From contig JAJZND010000025.1 in assembly GCA_021848025.1 (NCBI GenBank), positions 1 to 44,707 on the forward strand: a stretch of DNA of 44,707 nucleotides. Reading direction: 5' to 3'. The stretch's first letter is position 1. Each line of letters starts with the position of its first letter. Below the pieces are notes generated by a model. It did no database searches. It had not been told where the DNA came from and worked only from the letters and a program-made list of their open reading frames with translations. Below are positions 15,508 to 25,243 of this stretch, one piece after another. The position numbers were made by a program, and so were the translations under genes. This stretch comes from Microcaldota archaeon (GTDB taxonomy: Archaea > Micrarchaeota > Micrarchaeia > Micrarchaeales > CABMGC01).

Positions 15508-16290
15508 TTATTTTATGCCGCTCTCCAAGTGGGATGTTTCGCGGACATAGAGCTTATATGCATATCTGGCGTTTTTCTCTCCTTCTTCATACCACCGCGG
15601 GTCTTTTGCCCTGTTTGCCCTTTCTACATTAGCTTCTATTCCAACATGACCACCAGGTAATTCCGTAATTCCTATTTTCGGATACATGCCCTGCCTCATC
15701 GGAGCATTTTCAGAACTTGTCCAATCCAGAAAACCCACAGCACCATTTTGCCTGATGAACGCCTCAAATTTGGTAAATAGTCCAGTGCCTATGCCATTTT
15801 GCTGTGCTCCAAGCTTAGTCTCTCCCTTTGAATGCTTTGGTTTCTGCGTATCAGGCTGTATAGTAATATCGACGACATACCACATCTTTCTAAGTGTGTC
15901 TTCACCAAATCGCGTTTTAAGCATATCTATTGCAGGACGGACTTCTGGGCTATGGCTGTCCAATATGCTTGCAAAACTTACCGCAATCAAACTGCCCATT
16001 ACTTGGCCATTCTTATCTTGTGCAACAAATAAAGCCCCGCCTTTTGGATCTGAAAGTACATCAAGGGCAAGCTGTCTTCCCCAGCTGCGCGGTATCTGAT
16101 CCTGTCCCGGATCGCTCCCATAAAGCGGCCAGTACGGAGAATTGTGATATGCATTTCTATAGACATCTGAAATGCCATTAAGCATCCTGGCCTTTCCTGC
16201 AACCGCACTCGAATCTTTATTTGTAAATATGGAGATACTTACTTCCTGCTTTTCTACCTGTCTCTGAGCTCTTTTTTCAACGAATACCAT
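15508..16290 (-). CDS. GNAT-like acetyltransferase
   Basis: The 260-residue protein has a GNAT core: GGALFVAQDKNGQVMGSLIAV for strands 2-4, KMWYVVDITIQPDTQ as the central strand, QQNGIGTGLFTKFEAFI as the acetyl-CoA loop (Q-x-x-G-x-G) and helix, and AVGFLDWTSSENAPMRQGM as strand 5 with the usual N-x-x-M pattern. An acyl group is probably moved from acyl-CoA to an amine; the acceptor is unknown. The N-terminal 45 residues are basic and unlike the rest. It stands alone between tRNA-Leu and a gene-poor stretch. Confidence 0.75.
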   Translation of the reverse strand: MVFVEKRAQRQVEKQEVSISIFTNKDSSAVAGKARMLNGISDVYRNAYHNSPYWPLYGSDPGQDQIPRSWGRQLALDVLSDPKGGALFVAQDKNGQVMGSLIAVSFASILDSHSPEVRPAIDMLKTRFGEDTLRKMWYVVDITIQPDTQKPKHSKGETKLGAQQNGIGTGLFTKFEAFIRQNGAVGFLDWTSSENAPMRQGMYPKIGITELPGGHVGIEANVERANRAKDPRWYEEGEKNARYAYKLYVRETSHLESGIK

Positions 16291-16606
16291 AAAAAATCAA
16301 TTATATTGGTAACTTTAAGATTTTTTAATGCTTTTGCTAAAGTGACTTAATAGTAGCGTGACACCTACATTCTAACATTTTGTCAGGATCAGAACACCAA
16401 CATCACGTACCTTATTGCACAGGCAAGGCCTGAATTGAAAGACCTGCTGGGTAACCAGTGATTGCGCTGCAATTATGCCAGTTATAGATCGCGCAGGATG
16501 CGGCGTGACGAAGAATCCTGTACTAGTCAGCTTAGATAGGTTTAAATTTATTCACATGCCAAGATAAGTAATAATTTTTCATACTTTTAGCATATCGTGA
16601 GGAGCA
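16291..16606. other. Intergenic stretch with a short coding-like remnant
   Basis: No full gene is visible. Positions 16384-16461 (plus strand) translate to a protein-like end, ITYLIAQARPELKDLLGNQ followed by TGA, with no start codon before an upstream stop. A CAGGAT...ATCCTG inverted repeat lies around 16495-16525. The last 60 bases hold an AT-rich promoter and a GAGGAG ribosome-binding site for the nucleotidyltransferase. Confidence 0.4.
16384..16461 (+). pseudogene. C-terminal protein fragment without a start
   Basis: Twenty-five codons read like the tail of a real protein (ends ARPELKDLLGNQ) before a TGA. The frame is closed upstream by a TAG with no ATG, GTG or TTG between. It may be a remnant of a deleted gene. 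The family cannot be told from so little sequence. Confidence 0.25.
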
Positions 16607-17353
16607 ATGGATGCGCTGATACTTTGTGGTGGCTATGCTACCAGACTGGAGCCGATAACGCTTTTTGTGCCTAAGCCGCTGCTGCCGATAGGAGGCAGGC
16701 CTCTGTTAGATTACATTATAGAGGACATAGATAAGCTTGGAGTGAACAGGATAGTGATTTCGACCAACAAAAAGTTTGCCGACCAATTTGAATATTGGGT
16801 AGAAAACAAGAACAAAGGAAGGGAAATGAGCAGGATAGAGCTCATAGTAGAACCTACGCTGAACCATGGAACAAAGTTCGGTGCGGTAAAGGGGATACAT
16901 TACTCGATCGAAAAAGCAGGGATAGATGATGACCTTCTTATAGTTGCAGGGGACAACTTTTACAACTTCAGCCTTTCCAGAATAATCAGTCACTTCAAAT
17001 TGAATAGAAAACCTACAATATGCGTGCATGATGTAGAGGCGCTTGAAAGGGCCAAGCGCTTCGGAGTTGTCAAGCTTGATGGGCATAGGGTTCTGTATTT
17101 TCACGAGAAGCCGGAGAAGCCGGAATCTACCCTGATAAGCACCGGAATATACATATTCCCGAAGGAGATGTTCGCCAAATTCAGCGACTACCTGAACCAG
17201 AACAACAACCCGGATGCGCCTGGTTACTTTTTACAGTGGCTGATAAAGAATGCTGAAGTTGATGCGGTAGTGCATAAAGGGACATGGTTTGACATAGGCA
17301 CAATTGAGACTTACAAAGAGGTATTTGCCATGTTCCACAGGGAGAAGATATAA
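16607..17353 (+). CDS. Sugar-1-phosphate nucleotidyltransferase (RmlA/GlmU-like)
   Basis: The enzyme makes an NDP-sugar from a nucleoside triphosphate and a sugar-1-phosphate, the entry step to surface glycans. The 248 residues form only the catalytic domain. The signature loop is LCGGYATRLEPIT (6-18; Ala replaces the common Gly), followed by PKPLLPIGGRPLL. VAGDNFYNF carries the metal-binding Asp, FGVVKLDGHRVL and FHEKPEKPES contain the sugar-binding Glu-Lys, and GTWFDIGTIETY closes the site. The ATG has a strong GAGGAG site eight bases upstream. No left-handed beta-helix domain follows. The exact sugar and nucleotide are unknown. Confidence 0.92.
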   Translation: MDALILCGGYATRLEPITLFVPKPLLPIGGRPLLDYIIEDIDKLGVNRIVISTNKKFADQFEYWVENKNKGREMSRIELIVEPTLNHGTKFGAVKGIHYSIEKAGIDDDLLIVAGDNFYNFSLSRIISHFKLNRKPTICVHDVEALERAKRFGVVKLDGHRVLYFHEKPEKPESTLISTGIYIFPKEMFAKFSDYLNQNNNPDAPGYFLQWLIKNAEVDAVVHKGTWFDIGTIETYKEVFAMFHREKI

Positions 17354-17401
17354 GTATTTGGTAGGATTGAGCACTCTGCGCTGGCCTGCCCGCTACAATT
17401 T

Positions 17402-18454
17402 TTAAATTATTGTCTGGTTGCAGCCTGCAAGGTCTGAGCTGCCTATCTGGCCTTTCACGATTAGCGAGGGATATCCAAGCCAGGGCACACTATATACTAC
17501 ATAACCCAGCACTTCACTTGAGTTTGGAGGATAGATTGCTGATTGCAGATCGAGCACAGGATTATTGTCGCCTTTGGTAAGAAGGTAGTATTGATTCCCT
17601 ACTTTTATAGCGGCATAAAGCCTGTGTATTATGTCCTCGTTTATGCCTGAAGGGCTCTTTGCCTCGTAGACTATTATTGGATTGCTGTAGTTCTCATAGA
17701 CCAAAGTGCTGCCTATGGTAATTGAAGAGGTAAAGACTATGTGAGAACTTACATTCCCTATATGCACGTTTCTCACAGTATAATTGTATTTGACCAGATT
17801 GGAATTCTGGTACTGCTGGTCAGCAATGCATGAGCCTGCCGTGCGCCCGCTGTCAAGGCAGAAGATATTGAAGAAGCTTATGTGGTACTGGTTTGGGTCT
17901 TTTATTATTTCTTCGAGGGCCGTGCTGTTGTATGCCAGCGGGTAGAGGGCTTCTCTCTCTATGTTTGTAACCATGTTAGAGTATGCTGAAGCGGAGACAT
18001 TTACCACAGGTATGTTGTGCTGGGAGAGGAATGCGCTCATGTTACGTATCCCATGGACAAGGACAAGGTCTCCTCTGTGTAAGTTAGGCAGCATGCTGCA
18101 GCTTGCGACCACATCCACAGGGGATGATGTGCCCAGAACAAACGAGGGTATAAGCCATACAGCAAGTATCGCAACAACAATTGCAGCAGCTATTTCCAGA
18201 ACCGTCCTCTTGGCTCCTTCTTCCCTTACGCTGGCCTGAAACTCCATTATTAGCGTGACTGCGATAAGTATTATGGCCAGTACGGCTATTTCCAGGTTGT
18301 TCTTAAAAACGAAGATGTATAGTATGAAGAGCAATAGTATAAGTGCGTAGAGTATATAAGTAAGGCTGCTGCCCTGCTCCTTTTTAGCCGCATCGCTATG
18401 CCTGCGCATATCATCATTTGCATCATTCTTGGATCTTTGTTTTCTTTTCGGCAA
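17402..18454 (-). CDS. Signal peptidase I (archaeal S26B type) with extra membrane helices
   Basis: It removes signal peptides on the outer face of the membrane. The 350 residues start with a basic cytosolic tail, then three membrane helices (about 31-50, 53-71 and 87-107). The catalytic Ser is in SCSMLPNLHRGDLVLVHG (Ser120), the His in NEDIIHRLYAAIKV, and the Asp in LLTKGDNNPVLD, which is the archaeal Ser-His-Asp arrangement and not the bacterial Ser-Lys. A long insert with two Cys and several N-x-S/T sites lies between the Ser and His boxes, so the protein is larger than usual. It begins 11 bases after the SMC stop and is probably co-transcribed with it. Confidence 0.88.
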   Translation of the reverse strand: MPKRKQRSKNDANDDMRRHSDAAKKEQGSSLTYILYALILLLFILYIFVFKNNLEIAVLAIILIAVTLIMEFQASVREEGAKRTVLEIAAAIVVAILAVWLIPSFVLGTSSPVDVVASCSMLPNLHRGDLVLVHGIRNMSAFLSQHNIPVVNVSASAYSNMVTNIEREALYPLAYNSTALEEIIKDPNQYHISFFNIFCLDSGRTAGSCIADQQYQNSNLVKYNYTVRNVHIGNVSSHIVFTSSITIGSTLVYENYSNPIIVYEAKSPSGINEDIIHRLYAAIKVGNQYYLLTKGDNNPVLDLQSAIYPPNSSEVLGYVVYSVPWLGYPSLIVKGQIGSSDLAGCNQTII

Positions 18455-18465
18455 AAATATGCACC

Positions 18466-21400
18466 TTATCTTTTCTGCAATATGCTTGAGACTTCCACGC
18501 CTATGACTTTTGACTCTCCTTCCGTTTTCACTACGCCTACAGCTGTATCTGAATTCACAATAAGCATGTCGTTGTGGCTTACTACCACGTACTGTGCGTT
18601 AGAACTCATCTGCTTTATCAGGAGCGAAAGCTTCTTCGAATTCTCTTTATCGAGCGCAGAATCCACTTCGTCGAAGACATAAAGCTGCGAGGGCTTGCAC
18701 ATATGTATTGCGAGTATCAGCATTAGAGACACTAGCGACTTCTCGCCGCCTGACATCTGATCGAGATTCCTTGCGACCTTGCCTTTAGTTATCGAGATAT
18801 CGAGATCGCTGTTGAAAGGCTCTTTTGGATTTGAGAGCTTCAGCGCACCCTGCTCTGTGAAGATAAAGCTATGCAGTTTTGTGAAATTCTTCGAGACATC
18901 ATTTAGCGTATTCATGAATGTCTGCAACTTCTTGGACTCTATCTCCTCTATCATGCGCAGCACCGCCTGCCTTTCAGAATCGAGAACATCTAGCTTGGAC
19001 TTTGCTTCGGCAACATCCTTCTTCCTCTCCTCGAAGATTTCAGGGGCCTTCATATTCACGCTGCCCATTTCGCTTATCTTTACGCTGAGCACATTGGCTT
19101 CTTTCTCCATCTCGCCTATCTGCATCCCGGATATCCTCTCGGATTTCTCGGTGTAAGCAGCCAGCTCCGCATTTATATCTGCGATCTTGGTCTCTATCTG
19201 GTTCCTCCTCATCTTTATCTCTATAAGCTGGGTTTCCATTCCCTGCACTGAAGAGGCTAGCTGCGATTTTTCAGAGAGGAGTTTCGAGAGCTTGCCCTCA
19301 AGTATAGTTAGTCTGCCGTATATCTTCTTGCTTGACTCGCTGGTTGCTGCCATCTCGCCCTCTATAGCTTTCCTTGATTTATCAAGCATGCCCAGTGAGA
19401 TCTCCAGGTCATGTATCTTCTCCTTGATGGACTTCTCAGCACTCTTTGCCTTTGTTATCTTAGATTCTGTCTCTGCCATCCTTTCCACAAGCAGTTCATT
19501 TTCCCTGCTGAGCCCGGCAACCTTGGCCCTAAGCCCGTCTGCTTCCTTCCTTAAACCATTTAACTTATTTATGTCTGCACCATTTTCGCCTTCCGCCTTC
19601 TCCTTTGCAGAGCTTTCTTCCAGCTGGGCATAAAGAGTTACAAGCTCGCTTCTTCTTCTGTCAAGTTCAGCTAAAACTGCAGCATGCCCGCCTTCCGCCT
19701 CAACTATCCTTTTCTTTATTCCTTCCAGCTTGTCATCCAGCGCCTTGAGCTCCGTATTTCTCTCCTCCAGCAAAGACTTTGTCTTCTCCAGGCTGGATCT
19801 AAGCTCCACCAATCTTGATCCTGTAGACCCCCGCTGCGCTTCGATATATGCGCCTGCTTTCCTTGCAGCTGCAAGGCTTGCGTCCAGATCCTGGAGTGCA
19901 CCCAGCAACTGCTCTTTTCTCGAAGAAAGCTCATTAAGCGATTTCTCTATGAGATATGCGGATTTCCTGCTGCCGGAATGAGACCCGCCGGAGACTACGC
20001 CCGACTGTTCTACCAGCTCTCCCTCTACTGTGACATACCTGTGCTGGCCTATCCGGTGTTTCTTTGCCTCAAGTATATTCCCTATTATGTAAGTGTTGCT
20101 GAATATATATGAAAAAACGCTTTCAAATCTGCTGTCGAAACTTATCACGTCAATAGCATGCGTCAGCTCCGGATCCTTTTTCTCCTCTTTCTGCACACGC
20201 AGATTTTCTATCGGTATGAACGTTGCTCTGCCTGAATTGTTGGATTTCAGATAGGAGATAATCTCATTGGCAGTTTCTATCTTGTCTACGACAAGATACT
20301 CGAAACGCGCGCCTGCTGCAGCCTCTACCGCACTCGCATATTCATCAGTGTACCTGCACAGCTCCGAGGCCTTGCCAAAGAAACCTGCATGGGAAGAAAA
20401 TTTCTCCTTTATCTTCTCGTACGGAGACGCGCGCGGCTGGGCGATAAACTTTTGCTCTTTGAATTTCAAAAGTTCCTCATCAATCTTGCCAAGCTCCCTG
20501 CGCGCCTTCCCCATTTCGCTTTCCAGGCGCATGATCTTGTCCGAAGCTTCCTTAACCTCCCTGCTCATCTTTTCCTGCTCCGACAAGAAGGCGGAGATTG
20601 ACTGTGATGTAGTCTTGATTTGTTTTTCTGCTTCTTCACGTTCCGCTTCCTTTGCTTCTTTTTTGTCTAGTATTATCTGCGCCTCCATCTTCATGTTTGA
20701 GACGGCTGATGCGAGTGAGGACTCCTTCCTTTCCAGTTCTTCAACACTCCCGCCAAGCTGCTTGAGCCTCTCCGCATGCTTTGATATGTTCTCCGATCTG
20801 GAATCAAATTTTGAGATCTCAGGAGTTATTTCTTCAAGCCTTAATGACGCCCTTTCTATCTCCTCCTTGTTCTGAGCCACTTTCTGCTTTGACTTCGAGA
20901 CTTCGAGTAGCCATTCTTCCACGTACTTCTGCTCCTTCTGCAATGAATCCGACATGGATTTGGCTTCTATCTCATTCCGGGCCATCTCAGTTTTTATAGA
21001 TTCAAGTTTTGAACTTGTGGCACCGGAAACCTGCGCACTCTGTGCAAGCTCTTTTGTAAGCATTTGTTTCTCCGCATCTAACTGCTCGGCTGACTTTGCT
21101 GCCTCTTCCAGCTTGTAAGCTATCTCGTTCTTCTTTGAATCGAGAATGGCCATTGACTTTGCCTCTGATTCCTGCTCCGACTCTGCCTCTTCTTTCTTGG
21201 AGAGCAGAATGCTGTAATTCAATGACTTTAGCCGCGATGCCATGCTGATATACTTTTCAGCAGCTTCCTTCTCGAACTCCAGCTCGCTAAGAAAATTCTG
21301 GCGTTCATGAAGCATGACGTTCGCCTCGCTTATCTTCTGGCTTACTTTTTCCAGCTCCTTCATGGCTTCGCTCTTTTTGTATTCGAATTCCTTTATCCCT

Positions 21401-21873
21401 GAGGCAATGTCTATCAGTTCTCTCCTCTCCTTGCCATTCATATCGATGACTTTGTTTATCTCTCCCTGCAGTATTGTACTTGTCTCATCTGCCTTTATGC
21501 CATGCTTGGCGAAAATCTCAAGCACCTCCTGCCTGCTCAAATGCTTGCCATTCACGCGGTACTGGCTCTTGCCATCGGATCTTACCATCCTGATAACGGT
21601 AATCTCCTCGTCTCCGCTGAATACCATTTTCACATATGCCTTCTTCAGGCCTGCCTTGCCCTTTATGCTAGAGGTATTGATAAGTGTTTCCAGTTTCCTT
21701 ACCCTAAGCCTCCTTAAGGCGTTCTCTCCCAGGCCGAAGAGCAGAGCATCGCAGATATTGCTCTTGCCGCTCCCGTTTGGTCCTATAACACAGGTAAAGC
21801 CCTTGCTAAACAGCAACTCGGCATGCTTGAATGATTTGAATTTGTCTATGGATAGCGATTTCAAATACAGCAT
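18466..21873 (-). CDS. smc: Chromosome segregation ATPase SMC
   Basis: SMC dimers organise and help separate chromosomes. The 1135-residue protein is full length. The head begins with Walker A GPNGSGKS (31-38). Two long coiled-coil arms flank a hinge at about 490-650 (region with SHAGFFGKASELCRYTDEYA and VTVEGELVEQSGVVSGGS). The C-terminal head has the signature LDQMSGGEKSLVSLMLILAI and Walker B LYVFDEVDSALD. No scpA or scpB gene is visible nearby. The signal peptidase gene follows closely, and a short gap separates it from the protease gene upstream on the same strand. Confidence 0.98.
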   Translation of the reverse strand: MLYLKSLSIDKFKSFKHAELLFSKGFTCVIGPNGSGKSNICDALLFGLGENALRRLRVRKLETLINTSSIKGKAGLKKAYVKMVFSGDEEITVIRMVRSDGKSQYRVNGKHLSRQEVLEIFAKHGIKADETSTILQGEINKVIDMNGKERRELIDIASGIKEFEYKKSEAMKELEKVSQKISEANVMLHERQNFLSELEFEKEAAEKYISMASRLKSLNYSILLSKKEEAESEQESEAKSMAILDSKKNEIAYKLEEAAKSAEQLDAEKQMLTKELAQSAQVSGATSSKLESIKTEMARNEIEAKSMSDSLQKEQKYVEEWLLEVSKSKQKVAQNKEEIERASLRLEEITPEISKFDSRSENISKHAERLKQLGGSVEELERKESSLASAVSNMKMEAQIILDKKEAKEAEREEAEKQIKTTSQSISAFLSEQEKMSREVKEASDKIMRLESEMGKARRELGKIDEELLKFKEQKFIAQPRASPYEKIKEKFSSHAGFFGKASELCRYTDEYASAVEAAAGARFEYLVVDKIETANEIISYLKSNNSGRATFIPIENLRVQKEEKKDPELTHAIDVISFDSRFESVFSYIFSNTYIIGNILEAKKHRIGQHRYVTVEGELVEQSGVVSGGSHSGSRKSAYLIEKSLNELSSRKEQLLGALQDLDASLAAARKAGAYIEAQRGSTGSRLVELRSSLEKTKSLLEERNTELKALDDKLEGIKKRIVEAEGGHAAVLAELDRRRSELVTLYAQLEESSAKEKAEGENGADINKLNGLRKEADGLRAKVAGLSRENELLVERMAETESKITKAKSAEKSIKEKIHDLEISLGMLDKSRKAIEGEMAATSESSKKIYGRLTILEGKLSKLLSEKSQLASSVQGMETQLIEIKMRRNQIETKIADINAELAAYTEKSERISGMQIGEMEKEANVLSVKISEMGSVNMKAPEIFEERKKDVAEAKSKLDVLDSERQAVLRMIEEIESKKLQTFMNTLNDVSKNFTKLHSFIFTEQGALKLSNPKEPFNSDLDISITKGKVARNLDQMSGGEKSLVSLMLILAIHMCKPSQLYVFDEVDSALDKENSKKLSLLIKQMSSNAQYVVVSHNDMLIVNSDTAVGVVKTEGESKVIGVEVSSILQKR

Positions 21874-21916
21874 AGGGCATCATGGCTGGCCGCTGTCATA
21901 GATAAAACTGAGTACC

Positions 21917-23011
21917 TCAATTATTAAAACCCTTTCCTTCACTCCTGAGCCTTTTTTTAGTCGTCATGTGTAAGAGTATAAAAGTCTGGAGCTGCCTTGC
22001 AGTTACAATTCCCAGGATTTTTCTATGCTCGAGCACTACCCCTATTCCGGCCTTGCTCATCTCAACCTTCATAAGCGTGTCAACTATATTTTCATCAGGC
22101 TTAAGCTCAGCTGCAGGAAGTGCTATCTCAGCAGCAGTATGCGTCGGAAGAGGCTTTGATCTCAGCAGATCCACCACCATATAATGCCCATTTAAGCTGG
22201 TTATTAGTATATTTTCCCTCTCGTTCTTGACCTTGCGGTATAGCTGAGGTATTGTTGCATTTGGTTTTACTACAACGAAATGCTTGCTTAGCGTGCTTCT
22301 GATCTTCATGCCTTTTGTGTCCCTTCTCAGCAGAGCATTCTGCTTCTCTGACTGGGTAGCCAGATAGAAGAAGTAATCTATGATAAGCATAATAAAGAAG
22401 TCAAACTCTTTCTCTATGAAGCTGCCGCTGATAATATATGAGTATGCTATTGTGCCTATGATAAAGAGTACGATCATGTAGTTGCTAACCTTCACGGTTG
22501 CCATTGTCGGATCCTTTGATCTCTTAGTCATCTCAAGGTAGCTCCTGAAGACCCGTGCGCCGTCCATTGGAAAGATTGGCACAAGGTTGAAGACTCCCAG
22601 CAGGAGATTAAGCACAAACAGCCATTGGAAAATGTATGTCACTATTCCCTGAGGAGTGAAGATTACCAATATGCCAAATATGCCTCCAAGCAGTATGCTC
22701 GCCAACGGACCTACCAATGCTATGTTGAATTCCATGCGCGGATCTGCCCGTATGTCTTCTATCATGGTCATTCCGCCGAATATTGTCAGGACCATTGAAC
22801 TTACTTTAAGTCCATTCCTCTGCGAAGCTACGGCGTGCATAAGTTCGTGTATAAACACGCAGACGAAAAGTAGGATCAGGATTATCAGCAGAGTGTACTG
22901 TCCGGAAACTACCGAGATATAGAAAAAGAGCAGGAACATGATTATAAGTATCCAATGCAACTCTATGTCTATTCCGAATATTGAGCCTATTTTCAGGGAA
23001 CCGTCTGCCAT
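21917..23011 (-). CDS. Site-2-type membrane metalloprotease (M50) with CBS-like domain
   Basis: Such proteases cut proteins inside the membrane. The 364 residues hold about six membrane helices. HELMH (His55, Glu56, His59) binds the zinc and supplies the catalytic Glu, and FNLVPIFPMDGARVF holds the third ligand, Asp150. After about residue 235 a soluble part with two CBS-like repeats follows (PNATIPQLYRKVKNE..., ENIVDTLMKVEMSKAGIGVV), which may bind a nucleotide and regulate the enzyme. The gene diverges from the phosphoesterase across a short AT-rich promoter region. The substrate is unknown. Confidence 0.92.
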   Translation of the reverse strand: MADGSLKIGSIFGIDIELHWILIIMFLLFFYISVVSGQYTLLIILILLFVCVFIHELMHAVASQRNGLKVSSMVLTIFGGMTMIEDIRADPRMEFNIALVGPLASILLGGIFGILVIFTPQGIVTYIFQWLFVLNLLLGVFNLVPIFPMDGARVFRSYLEMTKRSKDPTMATVKVSNYMIVLFIIGTIAYSYIISGSFIEKEFDFFIMLIIDYFFYLATQSEKQNALLRRDTKGMKIRSTLSKHFVVVKPNATIPQLYRKVKNERENILITSLNGHYMVVDLLRSKPLPTHTAAEIALPAAELKPDENIVDTLMKVEMSKAGIGVVLEHRKILGIVTARQLQTFILLHMTTKKRLRSEGKGFNN

Positions 23012-23019
23012 GTGAGCAC

Positions 23020-23036
23020 GTGTATATAATATACTT
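23020..23036. promoter_or_regulatory. Divergent promoter with a near-palindromic TATA box
   Basis: GTATATAATATAC reads almost the same on both strands. It lies about 10-20 bases from the protease start on the left and about 35 bases from the phosphoesterase GTG on the right, so it best fits the right-hand gene. Confidence 0.4.
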
Positions 23037-23062
23037 TACCAATCTCAAACTTTATAGATTAA

Positions 23063-23788
23063 GTGGATTATTCGTTCATAAAAGGAGAGCCTGCTCTATT
23101 GATAAAGAAGGAGAAAACATTGGCAGTCGGAGATCTCCACATAGGCAGAGAGTTCGCATTGAGTAAAAGCGGCATACACATGGTAGGTGCGGCTTCCAGG
23201 ATGGGAGAGAAGATTGCAAGGCTTTGCAAGGAGAATAATGCAGATAGGGTGGTGCTCCTTGGAGATGTGAAGGACAGCATATTTTACCCAAGCAGTGATG
23301 AATTCCGCTCAATACTTGAATTCTTAAGGCCATTGGAAAACCTCAAAGTGATTATAGCTAAAGGGAATCACGACGCACATCTGGCCCAGATCTTGAAAAG
23401 GATAGATTTTAGGGCAGAGATATGCGATGAAGTGTTTATAGGAAACTTCGCTTTTCTCCATGGCAATACTATGCCATCCGAGAGGGCGATGATGAGAAAG
23501 ACCATTGTTATTGCGCACGGGCACATGGCATTAAGAAGAGAAGGAAGGCTTGAGAAGGCATGGCTTGTCCTGAAGATAGGAAAAGGTGCAAAAAAGTTTT
23601 ATCCCGGCGCAAATATGAAGGCGAAGCTTGTTGTCGTACCTGCATTCAGCGACCTTATAATAGGTACTGGCATAAGCATGGCCTCAGGCAGATTTATACC
23701 TATGCTAAGGAATAATGTCTTCGACCTGAAAAGTGCAAAGATATACACTCTGGAAAAGAAACCAGCGGGAAGTCCGCAAGAAGAATGA
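23063..23788 (+). CDS. Metallophosphoesterase, YfcE/Mre11-like (COG1407 type)
   Basis: The 241-residue protein has all the metal-binding blocks of calcineurin-like phosphoesterases: GDLHIG (Asp24, His26), LLGDVKDS, AKGNHDAH, and AHGHMA near residue 152. It is a small archaeal group often close to DNA repair genes; the natural substrate has not been shown. Translation starts at GTG, the first codon after the promoter that keeps the family N-terminus (DYSFIKGEPALLI). It converges with the geranylgeranyl reductase gene with no gap. Confidence 0.9.
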   Translation: MDYSFIKGEPALLIKKEKTLAVGDLHIGREFALSKSGIHMVGAASRMGEKIARLCKENNADRVVLLGDVKDSIFYPSSDEFRSILEFLRPLENLKVIIAKGNHDAHLAQILKRIDFRAEICDEVFIGNFAFLHGNTMPSERAMMRKTIVIAHGHMALRREGRLEKAWLVLKIGKGAKKFYPGANMKAKLVVVPAFSDLIIGTGISMASGRFIPMLRNNVFDLKSAKIYTLEKKPAGSPQEE

Positions 23789-25243
23789 TCATACAGGATT
23801 CGGCTTGAACCTCTCCTTCACTTCACGCATCTCTTTCTGCGCTATCTCTTTCCATGCGCCGAATTCTCTCGTTGACTTCGGATAATTACGGTAATGCTCA
23901 TTCAGTTTCTTCATCTTGGAAACCGTATAAAGGAGATTCCTGAATGCATTTATATTTGCAAGGCCGCTGAGCACCTTGTTGAACTTGCTTGCAAGCGTAA
24001 GTTCAGGTATGCGTCCATAGCTTATATCCACTGCCTCTTTCTCAGTGAGGAAATGGGCAAACCCATAGTTTATCAGATCGTTGTTCAACGACTGCAGATA
24101 CACGCGGAAGGCTTCCAGCGCTGCAGTCTTTGCCCCATATAGGTCATTGTATCTTACGTTGTATCTCCAGAGTGAGTCAATGCTGATATCTTTCTCTGCC
24201 ACCGCATCTCCAGCAACCTCGCCGGAGAGCACCCCTGAGACCATTGCAGGGCCTATCCCTCCTGCGCTTATTGGATTTGGCATCGCCATGCTGTCTCCAG
24301 CTCCCATGTAGCCAGGATAGACAAGGCTATCGAACTGGCGGCGTACAGTAACAGACCAGTAGCCTTTGCCGTTGTTGTCAGCAGGATCCAGTTCCTTCTT
24401 CGCTATTACAGGATTCCAATCCACATAACCGTCTATGAGCGAATGAAGCGTGTCCTTCTTGTTAAGCTTCGCGTTCCTTATCTCAAGGCTTTTCTTCTCG
24501 ACTCCCACGCCTACATTCATGCGCCCGTTCCTCTTAGGAAAGACCCAGCCGTAGCCGCCAGGCGCAAGCACTTGGTTAAGGTGTATTAGCGCATTCTTTG
24601 GATCGTAATACCTTATATCATCTTTTGCAGCCTCGAACCTGAAGATGTACCTGCCCGTAGACTCTATATCATCGGTGCTTATATTCTGTTCTATCATATT
24701 GTTGTCAGGCAGCTTCCTCCTTATCATGCTGGCTACTCCAAGCGCATCTATTACGATCTTCGCCTTTATTCTTGCCTGCTGGCCCTTCTCATCGCGGCCG
24801 AAGATGCCTGTTACCTTATTCTCTTCTATTATCGGACCCTCTACTTCAAACCTTGGCACGTATTCTGCTCCCTTCTTCCTCGCAAAGTCAATAAGCTTCT
24901 TTGCGAGTTTAGGCCTGTCCAGGCTGTATCCTTCTCCATCGAAGATAAACTTGTGCTCCAGATCAGGGCTGAAAGCGTATACGCCATCCACTTTTAGGTC
25001 AAGCTCAGGTTCGCCAAACTTTATGCCTATCTCCTTCTCGACAAAATCAAGGTGGCTCTTTGCCACTGCATCGCCGCAGACCCAGCCCCAGTTGGTCTTC
25101 TTACCTGCTACTGAGTAATCATTCCTGTCCAGGATAAGTGTTTTTGCCCCTTTTTCCGCTGCCGCTGCAGCTGCAAGGGAACCGGCTATTCCGCCCCCTG
25201 CCACTATTACATCATACTCTTCCAAAAAATTACCTTTATGCAC
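23789..25243 (-). CDS. Geranylgeranyl reductase family flavoprotein (archaeal lipid saturation)
   Basis: This enzyme saturates the isoprenoid chains of archaeal membrane lipids with FAD. The dinucleotide fold opens with VIVAGGGIAGSLAAAAAAEKG (split at residues 12-32) and ends in LILDR. The motif KTNWGWVCGDAVAKSHLDFV and the later GYMGAGDSMAMPNPISAGGIGPAM are typical of the family, the latter being the second FAD-binding block. Its length, 484 residues, is slightly above the usual 400-450. Its start overlaps the end of rpoK by eight bases, so the two are one transcript. It shows the cell makes or trims archaeal ether lipids. Confidence 0.9.
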   Translation of the reverse strand: MHKGNFLEEYDVIVAGGGIAGSLAAAAAAEKGAKTLILDRNDYSVAGKKTNWGWVCGDAVAKSHLDFVEKEIGIKFGEPELDLKVDGVYAFSPDLEHKFIFDGEGYSLDRPKLAKKLIDFARKKGAEYVPRFEVEGPIIEENKVTGIFGRDEKGQQARIKAKIVIDALGVASMIRRKLPDNNMIEQNISTDDIESTGRYIFRFEAAKDDIRYYDPKNALIHLNQVLAPGGYGWVFPKRNGRMNVGVGVEKKSLEIRNAKLNKKDTLHSLIDGYVDWNPVIAKKELDPADNNGKGYWSVTVRRQFDSLVYPGYMGAGDSMAMPNPISAGGIGPAMVSGVLSGEVAGDAVAEKDISIDSLWRYNVRYNDLYGAKTAALEAFRVYLQSLNNDLINYGFAHFLTEKEAVDISYGRIPELTLASKFNKVLSGLANINAFRNLLYTVSKMKKLNEHYRNYPKSTREFGAWKEIAQKEMREVKERFKPNPV

